64,000 bases of DNA from DTU052 sp050951725 (GTDB taxonomy: Bacteria > Bacillota > Syntrophomonadia > Syntrophomonadales > DTU052), in contig JBMNJO010000025.1 in the NCBI GenBank assembly GCA_050951725.1, positions 1 to 64,000 of the forward strand, in the 5' to 3' direction. The position numbers and the translations under genes were made by a program. Positions 58,233 through 64,000 of this stretch are shown one piece after another (positions within the stretch are counted from its first letter, which is position 1; each line of letters starts with the position of its first letter). The notes beneath the pieces are model-generated. The model did not search any database and was not told the origin of the DNA. It saw nothing but the letters and a program-made list of their open reading frames with translations.

Positions 58233-58712
58233 CTAGCCCCCTCCCAACATGGTAACAATGGTTTTGATCAGGGCCACAACAAACGCCGCAAAAACGCCAA
58301 ATACTATGACCGAGCCGGCAAGCTTGAACATGTTACTCCCCACGCCCAGGACATAACCTTCGGTGCGGTGTTCAATCGCCGCTGAGGCAATGGAATTGGC
58401 AAACCCGGTAACCGGTACCGCAGTACCCGCACCAGCCCATTGCCCGAAATGGTCATAGACCCCGGCACTGGTCAGAATCACCGAGATGAGGATCAGCACG
58501 GCCACTGTTGGGCTGCCGGCGGTTTTCTCCGTAAAGTCAAAGTTCCAGATAAAAAAGTCCTGGATAAACTGGCCCAGAAGACAGATGCCTCCACCAACAA
58601 AGAAGGCTTTCACACAGTTGAACAGTACCGAGCGTTTGGGTTCCCGGGCCTGGGCAAAGTCCTGGTATTCCTGTTGTGTGGGAGTCAGCTTTTTTTTGGC
58701 TTTTTCAGACAT
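58233..58712 (-). CDS. spoVAC: stage V sporulation protein AC
   Basis: A 159-residue membrane protein with four helices. The N-terminal hydrophilic segment (KKLTPTQQEYQDFAQAREPK split) and GAGTAVPVTGFANSIASAAIEH are typical of SpoVAC, a mechanosensitive part of the SpoVA channel. It is coupled to spoVAD with one base between the stop and the TTG start. Confidence 0.95.
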   Translation of the reverse strand: MSEKAKKKLTPTQQEYQDFAQAREPKRSVLFNCVKAFFVGGGICLLGQFIQDFFIWNFDFTEKTAGSPTVAVLILISVILTSAGVYDHFGQWAGAGTAVPVTGFANSIASAAIEHRTEGYVLGVGSNMFKLAGSVIVFGVFAAFVVALIKTIVTMLGGG

Positions 58713-58775
58713 CTTGAGGCCTCCTAACGTGCTGCCGCTGTCCGGGCATTATAGGGTGTAGGCATATGTAACCCA

Positions 58776-59636
58776 TTACCTGGCCAGAAGTGGTTCCAGT
58801 TCGTCGATGATATTATTCAAGGTGTTGGCGGCTTCCCCGTACATGGCCCTGGCGTTGGTGTCCCTGGTTCCCAGGGCAAACACTTCGCAGTCAGCCTGGC
58901 ACTTCTTCAGAGTAGCCAGCGTCATCTCCCTGATAGTGGGTTTCGGAATCTGGATTGCATCATCAAAAAGGTCGAGGTAAAGCTGCCCGGTTGAATCCAC
59001 CTGGGCGATAAAAATGTTCTCGACTGCCACTCCGGCCTTATTGATTTCCGTTAACAGCCAGTTGCGGTTGAGGCCCATGGCGGTCAGGGCTTCATCCATT
59101 ATGTTGCCATCCAGGATTACAGTTTGGGGTACGCTCTCCTCGGCCACCTTAATGCCCATGGTTCTGGGGGTTAAGGTCTGCTGCTCCTTCTTCAGCAGCA
59201 CGTTTATATCGCCCGTAGGTTCAAGTACCGCAAACTCCACATCAGCGAAGTTGAAGACGCTCTTCTGGCGCAGTAGTCCCAAAAAGTCTTCGGGAGTCAG
59301 GCGGGATTCCAATAGTTTGTTTTCCAATACCCGACCATGACTTACCAGAACCGTTTCTTTGCCCTGATACAGGTCCCGGACGGCTTTGAACTTCAAGGAA
59401 AGCGCGTAGAGCGCGATCGGCAAAACGATCCAGACACCCAGCGGTATCAAGCCGTTTACCAGACTCGGGACAAGATCCAGTGACAAGGCCGCGGCCATGA
59501 CCCCGATGGCGATTAGAATTATAAGATCCAAAAGAGTCAGACGTGAAATGGCCCGTTTGCCCAGCAGACGGACCAGGAACCAGACCAGGAAGAATACCCC
59601 GGCGGAGCGAGCTATTATTATCAACCATTCCGGCAC
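58776..59636 (-). CDS. DUF421/YetF-family membrane protein
   Basis: A 286-residue protein with three N-terminal helices (residues ~5-80) and a soluble YetF domain (KETVLVSHGRVLENKLLESR split; LTPEDFLGLLRQKSVFNFADVE split; TVILDGNIMDEAL). The C-terminus holds about 110 more residues than minimal DUF421. YetF-type proteins are found within spoVA2mob-like operons and affect spore membrane properties, with the mechanism unclear. It is upstream of spoVAC with a 63-base gap. Confidence 0.85.
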   Translation of the reverse strand: MPEWLIIIARSAGVFFLVWFLVRLLGKRAISRLTLLDLIILIAIGVMAAALSLDLVPSLVNGLIPLGVWIVLPIALYALSLKFKAVRDLYQGKETVLVSHGRVLENKLLESRLTPEDFLGLLRQKSVFNFADVEFAVLEPTGDINVLLKKEQQTLTPRTMGIKVAEESVPQTVILDGNIMDEALTAMGLNRNWLLTEINKAGVAVENIFIAQVDSTGQLYLDLFDDAIQIPKPTIREMTLATLKKCQADCEVFALGTRDTNARAMYGEAANTLNNIIDELEPLLAR

Positions 59637-59658
59637 AGATCTTTCCCCTTACCTGTAA

Positions 59659-59865
59659 TTAGAAACCTTTGTACTGCGGTTCCTGATACTCCAATTCACC
59701 AACGCGCTGCTCCATCTTGTTTATGATAGTGCCCAGCTTTTCCGCGTTCGATGAGAGGAGTTGCTGAGCAGCAGGTGTTTTCTCTATGGCTGCCATGCTC
59801 TCCAGAGTGGCACGTATCCCCTTGAGACTGGCAACCGTCTGCTTAACCTGCGAAGCTACGGTCAT
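59659..59865 (-). CDS. DUF1657 protein (copy 1)
   Basis: A 68-residue helical protein: TVASQVKQTVASLKGIRATL, three amphipathic helices, and ending YQEPQYKGF, which matches the other copy at 59,985 (SQEPQYKGF). DUF1657 genes are typical companions of spoVA2mob operons in spore formers. The function is unknown; a hydrophilic coat or membrane-associated role is suspected. Confidence 0.9.
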   Translation of the reverse strand: MTVASQVKQTVASLKGIRATLESMAAIEKTPAAQQLLSSNAEKLGTIINKMEQRVGELEYQEPQYKGF

Positions 59866-59949
59866 TTCACGTCACCTGCCAACCTGATCCTCCCAATATT
59901 GTGCTTAACCTGCCCCCGTTATATTCCTGCAGTGCATCACGTGCATCAC

Positions 59950-59978
59950 TGCATCACGGGGACAGTCCCCGTGATGCA
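59950..59978. repeat. 14-bp perfect palindrome between the DUF1657 genes
   Basis: TGCATCACGGGGAC (59,950-59,963), A, GTCCCCGTGATGCA (59,965-59,978). GCATCAC also recurs just upstream, and CCCGTGATGC occurs again near 60,340. GGGGACAnGTCCCC-type palindromes are often dispersed in Clostridia genomes. It may also act as an RNA hairpin within the operon. Confidence 0.6.
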
Positions 59979-59984
59979 ATGCGA

Positions 59985-60191
59985 TTAGAATCCTTTGTAT
60001 TGGGGTTCCTGGCTTTCGATTTCCCGGATTCTTGGTTCCAGGGAATCGACGATACTCTTGGTCTGCTGGGCGGCGTTGGCAAAGAGTTGTTTGGCTTGCT
60101 GGTTTTGGGTCTCCAGGGCAAACGATTCCAGGCTGGCCTGGGCACTCTTTAAACTCGACAAGGTCTGCTTAATCTGACTGGAAACAGTCAT
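59985..60191 (-). CDS. DUF1657 protein (copy 2)
   Basis: A 68-residue paralogue of copy 1 (TVSSQIKQTLSSLKSAQASL; same length, same end motif). It is the first gene of the operon DUF1657, DUF1657, DUF421, spoVAC, spoVAD, spoVAE, YhcN/YlaJ. SD GGAGGTG precedes ATG 60191. Forespore sigma-G control is expected, but no clear promoter was identified by eye. Confidence 0.9.
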   Translation of the reverse strand: MTVSSQIKQTLSSLKSAQASLESFALETQNQQAKQLFANAAQQTKSIVDSLEPRIREIESQEPQYKGF

Positions 60192-60386
60192 CCTGAATAC
60201 ACCTCCTTGAAACGGTTGGTTTGGCTAAGGTTAGCGTATCCTGCCCAAAAGAATCTATTCACCCTACGCCAGGGCTGAGTTTTCATGGTGACTGGGATGC
60301 ATATTAACTAACGGAATGCGGCAAGGGTCAGGTTCCCGTGATGCGACCGGGATATCATTGGAGGTGGGGTAATGAGCTTCCCAGGA

Positions 60387-61508
60387 TTACAGTTCGGTGA
60401 GGGCTTTCATCAACTCATCCAGGTTAGTGGTTTGAAACACCTTGCTGCAATATTTCTGGTAGTCGCTCATACTGCTGTCACCGGTGTTCCATTCGCTGAC
60501 CGCCTCCGGGTTGAACCAGTAGACCCGCTTAACCCGGTCCCGAATCTGCTTTAGAACCTGAGGCTCAGTACGGAACCAGTTGGAACGGGCATCTCCAAAG
60601 ATCAGTACATAGCTCTTATGCGAGAGTTCATGCCCGTAACGTTCAAAGAAGGTTACCAGCGAGCTCCCATAATCGGTGCGGCCTGATTCACCCGTAACCC
60701 TGGTATTATATAGTATTTGTGCCCGCAGGTTGTAAGCCTGTTCTTTCCTCAGGATTGCAGTGACCTCCTCGGTCTCCCCGACAAAGGCAAAACAGCGGAC
60801 CTGCCGGAAGAATTTTTCCAAAGAATAGACCAGGGCCAGGGAGAAGGCGCTGAAATGCAAGCAGGAGAGGGATACGTCACATAGAGCGAAGATCACCGGT
60901 TTTTGGCGAACCCGCTTCTTGACGAAGATCTCCGCCGGCACTCCCCCGGTAGCCATGCTCTGACGCAGGGTGCGGCGATGGTCGAGGATGCCGCTCTCCT
61001 CCCGACGCCTTTTTATTACTGCCTTTGAAACCAGCCGCTTGGCGAGCAGGGGGATCATGCTTTCCATGCGTTTCAGGTCCCGGGGGGTTATGCTGTAAAA
61101 ATCCTGAGACAGCGGGTCCTTCCATTCCCAGGTAGGTACCCGGGGAGGCCTTCTTCGCGGTGATGGCTTTCCGGACTGTCCGGATTCTCCGGTAGCATCT
61201 CTTCCTTCGCCGTGACCTTTATGGTTGGCGGGCAGTTCCGGCATCATCTCCTGCAGTGCTCCCAGCCTTTTAATCGGGTTAGCGGGGAAGGGATGAAAAT
61301 GCCTCATGTATATTTCATCGAAGAGCGGGAGCAAGGCCGATTCCTTGAGGAGTGTACTTAACAGCGAAGAATAGAATACGGGTTCATATGACCAGTCAAC
61401 CAGGGTAAGGGCACGATAGCAGTCTTCCAGATGGCTGGAGCCAACCGGAATCCCGCTTCCCCGGAGGTCATTGATAAATGCCTGTATTTTTTCGAAAATG
61501 CTGCCCAT
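60387..61508 (-). CDS. VWA-domain protein of the CoxE type
   Basis: A 373-residue protein. The N-terminal ~150 residues are helical with a basic linker (GQSGKPSPRRRPPRVPTWEW). The VWA part begins at ALCDVSLSC (MIDAS DxSxS), with the matching Thr/Asp in TDYGSSL and VLIFGDARSN. CoxE-type proteins pair with MoxR ATPases to insert metal or activate enzymes (for example carbon monoxide dehydrogenase). The partner ATPase is directly upstream. The target enzyme is not in this window. Confidence 0.8.
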   Translation of the reverse strand: MGSIFEKIQAFINDLRGSGIPVGSSHLEDCYRALTLVDWSYEPVFYSSLLSTLLKESALLPLFDEIYMRHFHPFPANPIKRLGALQEMMPELPANHKGHGEGRDATGESGQSGKPSPRRRPPRVPTWEWKDPLSQDFYSITPRDLKRMESMIPLLAKRLVSKAVIKRRREESGILDHRRTLRQSMATGGVPAEIFVKKRVRQKPVIFALCDVSLSCLHFSAFSLALVYSLEKFFRQVRCFAFVGETEEVTAILRKEQAYNLRAQILYNTRVTGESGRTDYGSSLVTFFERYGHELSHKSYVLIFGDARSNWFRTEPQVLKQIRDRVKRVYWFNPEAVSEWNTGDSSMSDYQKYCSKVFQTTNLDELMKALTEL

Positions 61509-61518
61509 CTTTACACAC

Positions 61519-62400
61519 CTACTGAACTATTGGGGATACTTGGGGAGGGCCCGGAATCCGGGCCTTGGCCTGATCAATATCCTCCTGATACTTCAGCAAT
61601 ACATTGAGCGTCTGCACAATGATCTTCCGGTCCAGCTCAGCTATACCCATCGTCACCAGGGCCAGCGCCCAGTCGATGCTTTCAGCAACACTGGGACTCT
61701 TCTTCAGCTCGAGTTTTCTGATGTCCTGCAGGGACTCAGCCACCTGCCGGGCCAGACTCTGTTTGAGATTCGGTACCTTCAGCCTCAAAATCGACTCTTC
61801 CATGGTCTGGGAAGGGAAATCCAGATAAAGATAAAGACAGCGCCGCTTTAACGCCTCCGACAATTCACGGGTGGCATTGGAAGTCAAAAACACAAATGGG
61901 ATCTGGCGGGCCTTTATGGTTCCCAGTTCAGGGAGGGTAATCTGAAATTCGGAGAGCAACTCCAAAAGCATGGCCTCAAACTCAAAATCAACCTTATCGA
62001 TCTCATCGATCAACAGACAACTCTGCTCCTCACTGGTGATTACCTGGAGCAGGGGTCGAGTGAGAAGGAATTCTTCCGAGAAGATCTGCTTTTCAACTTC
62101 CGTCACATCCAGGGATTGATTGGCAACTGCCTGAATATGCAGGAGCTGTCTTTTGTAGTTCCACTCATACATGGCCTTTGCTTCATCAATACCTTCGTAA
62201 CACTGGAGTCTTATCAGAGGTACGTCTTTCATTCGGGCGAAAGCCTGGGCTATTGAGGTTTTGCCAACCCCGGCCGGACCTTCAACCAGAATCGGCTTGG
62301 AAAGAGCCTGGGCTAAAAACAGAACAACAGCAGCGTTGTCATCACAGATATAACCAGCTTCCAGCATTCCTTGTTTTAAGGCATCCAATTCTTTTAACAC
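61519..62400 (-). CDS. MoxR-family AAA+ ATPase
   Basis: A 293-residue ATPase from GTG 62400 with GGGAGG eight bases before it; a TTG further upstream (62,433) adds eleven residues that contain this SD. Walker A is VEGPAGVGKTSIAQA, Walker B is LLIDEIDKVD, sensor 1 is FVFLTSNATRELSEA and RRCLYLYLDFP holds the arginine finger. It remodels a substrate protein together with the CoxE partner 10 bases downstream. Confidence 0.85.
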   Translation of the reverse strand: MLKELDALKQGMLEAGYICDDNAAVVLFLAQALSKPILVEGPAGVGKTSIAQAFARMKDVPLIRLQCYEGIDEAKAMYEWNYKRQLLHIQAVANQSLDVTEVEKQIFSEEFLLTRPLLQVITSEEQSCLLIDEIDKVDFEFEAMLLELLSEFQITLPELGTIKARQIPFVFLTSNATRELSEALKRRCLYLYLDFPSQTMEESILRLKVPNLKQSLARQVAESLQDIRKLELKKSPSVAESIDWALALVTMGIAELDRKIIVQTLNVLLKYQEDIDQAKARIPGPPQVSPIVQ

Positions 62401-62521
62401 CCTGCAGACCTCCCAGGACAATTTTATAGGCAAAGGTATGCAACTATTATAAAATGATTAAGGAACAAATAGGTCTCTTACTGTATTATACTAACCAAAA
62501 TGGGAACGAGGAGGTTGAAAC

Positions 62522-63076
62522 ATGAAAAAGCCGATCATAATCACGGCGGTTGTTCTTATTATTCTGGCACTCATCATGGGTAGCAGCTACAACAGCCTGG
62601 TGGCCTTAAATGAATCGGTAGACGCCAAATGGGGTCAGGTGGAGAACAATCTGCAGCGACGTGCTGACCTTATCCCTAATCTGGTAGCCACAGTAAAGGG
62701 ATATGCAGCCCACGAGGAAGACATCATGAATGAGATAGCCGATGCCCGCAGCCGTCTGGTAGGATCCGGAAGTGTGGGCGAGAAGGCAGAGGCAGAGGCA
62801 GAACTGTCGAGTGCATTATCGCGCCTGCTGGTGGTGGTGGAGAACTATCCCAACCTGAAAGCCGATGCAAACTTCCGGCAGCTGCAGGATGACCTCGCCG
62901 GAACTGAGAATCGTATCGCCACCTCACGTCGGGATTACAATGAAGCGGTACGGGTTTTGAACGCCAGGGTCAAAAGTTTTCCCACAGTGATATGGGCGAA
63001 GATGTTCGGATTTTCGGCTCGTGAGTACTTTGAAGCTGATGACTCCGCACAAAAGGTTCCCCAAGTTGAATTCTAG
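62522..63076 (+). CDS. lemA: LemA-family protein
   Basis: A 184-residue protein with a single N-terminal membrane helix (IIITAVVLIILALIMGSSY), then the LemA helical bundle: WGQVENNLQRRADLIPNLVATVKGYAAHE (split), and ENYPNLKADANFRQLQDDLAGTENRI (split). SD GAGGAGG before ATG 62522. It is divergent from moxR and followed by a TPM protein, a common pairing of unknown function, probably in membrane or envelope stress. Confidence 0.95.
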   Translation: MKKPIIITAVVLIILALIMGSSYNSLVALNESVDAKWGQVENNLQRRADLIPNLVATVKGYAAHEEDIMNEIADARSRLVGSGSVGEKAEAEAELSSALSRLLVVVENYPNLKADANFRQLQDDLAGTENRIATSRRDYNEAVRVLNARVKSFPTVIWAKMFGFSAREYFEADDSAQKVPQVEF

Positions 63077-63091
63077 TGATGAGGGATTAAT

Positions 63092-63886
63092 ATGACCTCC
63101 AAAATACTCAGTCACAACAGATCAGATCGATGGTCCGTGATGCGGGCCATCTTATCAATAATAACAGCGCTTTGCCTCCTTCTCGGATCAGCGGGGACGG
63201 TTTTGGCTGCCATCCCCCAGCCCACATCCGAATTCTATGTTTTGGACCAGGCCCAGGTCCTGAAAGCTGAAACCAGGTCCTACATTATAAATACCAGCAG
63301 CCAATTGGCCGAAGAAACCGGTGCGCAGGTCGCGGTTGTGACCCTGAGCAGCCTGGAGGACGAGCCGCTGGAGGAAGTTGCGTTGGGGATCCTCCGCGAA
63401 TGGGGACTGGGTGACAAAGAGAAGAACAACGGAGTCCTGATTCTGGTAGTGCCGGCGGAGAGGCAGTCGCGCATTGAAGTGGGATACGGGCTGGAGGGAG
63501 CACTGCCCGATGGCAAGACCGGGCGTATCCAGGATGAGCATATGATCCCTCTTTTTCAGCAGGAGGACTATGACCGCGGAATTCTCCAGGGTTACCAGGC
63601 CATTATCAGTGAGGTAGAGCAGGAGTACGGGGTAGAGGTAGGTTCTCACACCGCACCGTACCCGGCCGGATCTACCAGTAATGCCGATGAATCATTACCT
63701 CCCTGGGCGGTGGTATTGCTGGTCATTGGAGCCTTCATCCTCCTGTGGCTGGATCACCGTTTTTTGGGCGGCTTTATAACTGGTATGCTCTTCAGTATGC
63801 TTCTGCGCGGTAGAGGCGGCGGAGGAGGCGGCTTCGGCGGCGGTGGTGGTTCCGGTGGGGGCGGCGGCAGCAGCCGCGGCTGGTAA
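63092..63886 (+). CDS. TPM-domain (YgcG-like) membrane protein
   Basis: A 264-residue protein. A basic, signal-like N-terminus and helix (~22-45) are followed by a TPM domain (TGAQVAVVTLSSLEDEPLEE split; IEVGYGLEGALPDGKTGRIQ), a membrane helix at ~205-235 (WAVVLLVIGAFILLWL type), and a glycine-rich end (GGGGGG). TPM proteins often follow lemA and may be phosphatases or quality-control factors of the membrane. SD GAGGG before ATG 63092. The last 114 bases of the window show no gene. Confidence 0.85.
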   Translation: MTSKILSHNRSDRWSVMRAILSIITALCLLLGSAGTVLAAIPQPTSEFYVLDQAQVLKAETRSYIINTSSQLAEETGAQVAVVTLSSLEDEPLEEVALGILREWGLGDKEKNNGVLILVVPAERQSRIEVGYGLEGALPDGKTGRIQDEHMIPLFQQEDYDRGILQGYQAIISEVEQEYGVEVGSHTAPYPAGSTSNADESLPPWAVVLLVIGAFILLWLDHRFLGGFITGMLFSMLLRGRGGGGGGFGGGGGSGGGGGSSRGW

Positions 63887-64000
63887 ACAAGAGATCCACG
63901 GATGATAGCTGCAGCCGGATTCCTAAGTGAATGTATGATTTGAAAATCCAACTATCCCAATATGAGCCATCAATTCAAAATGCTGTTATTAGCTCAGATA

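Noticed and set aside
1..64000. CRISPR arrays
   Set aside because: No regularly spaced direct repeats with unique spacers were seen; the repeats in 15,500-15,830 and 17,400-18,032 encode protein units.

Overview
The window holds two very different kinds of DNA. Bases 1 to about 27,100 are AT-rich and almost all bacteriophage. Bases from about 27,130 to 64,000 are of moderate GC and read as the chromosome of an anaerobic, spore-forming Firmicute. Crotonases, a 3-hydroxyacyl-CoA dehydrogenase, two acyl-CoA ligases, sporulation genes and strong Shine-Dalgarno (SD) sites together suggest a Syntrophomonas-like fatty-acid oxidiser. No integrase, attachment repeats or flanking tRNA is visible at the join. 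The join lies just outside the terminase genes, where many linear phage genomes end, so a mis-joined contig is at least as likely as a real prophage.

Phage early or middle region (+ strand, 1-5,607): tightly packed small genes, many linked by ATGA overlaps. They include two HNH-like proteins, a RusA-type resolvase, a HAD phosphatase, a glutaredoxin, a DnaQ/RNase H-like exonuclease, a papain-like cysteine peptidase, two small membrane proteins, a zinc ribbon and a structured non-coding stretch. Two hairpins close the operon.

Phage late region (- strand, 26,800 down to 5,744): small and large terminase, portal, scaffold, decoration protein, major capsid protein, head-fibre-like protein, connector-region genes, several fibre genes, a holin, a beta-rich protein, a second fibre and two very large proteins likely to be ejected with the DNA. 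No tail tube, sheath or tape measure is seen, so a short-tailed (podovirus-like) phage is inferred. The operon starts at a perfect TTGACA-N17-TATAAT promoter overlapped by a palindrome. Almost all late genes lack an SD site. At least eight phage genes show broken reading frames, several at homopolymers. Most look like sequencing or assembly errors, but several are +1 shifts next to stop codons.

Chromosome: a crotonase gene; the arginine operon argCJBDF behind a consensus promoter containing an ARG-box-like palindrome, followed by a GNAT acetyltransferase and a cyclic-2,3-diphosphoglycerate-synthetase-like GTPase; a zinc alcohol dehydrogenase; a 210-bp inverted-repeat element; a histidine phosphatase; an acyl-CoA ligase; tRNA-Thr(CGU); an MscS channel; an SDR oxidoreductase; a PC4/YdbC-like protein; a CsoR/CstR-type repressor with two operator-like palindromes; a sirtuin with a long unknown C-terminal extension; a minD-minE-minC operon in unusual order; a second crotonase with 3-hydroxybutyryl-CoA dehydrogenase; a ThiF-like enzyme; a second acyl-CoA ligase; an MntR-like regulator; a spoVA2mob-like spore operon (two DUF1657, DUF421, SpoVAC, SpoVAD, SpoVAE, YhcN/YlaJ lipoprotein); a MoxR/CoxE pair; and LemA with a TPM-domain protein.
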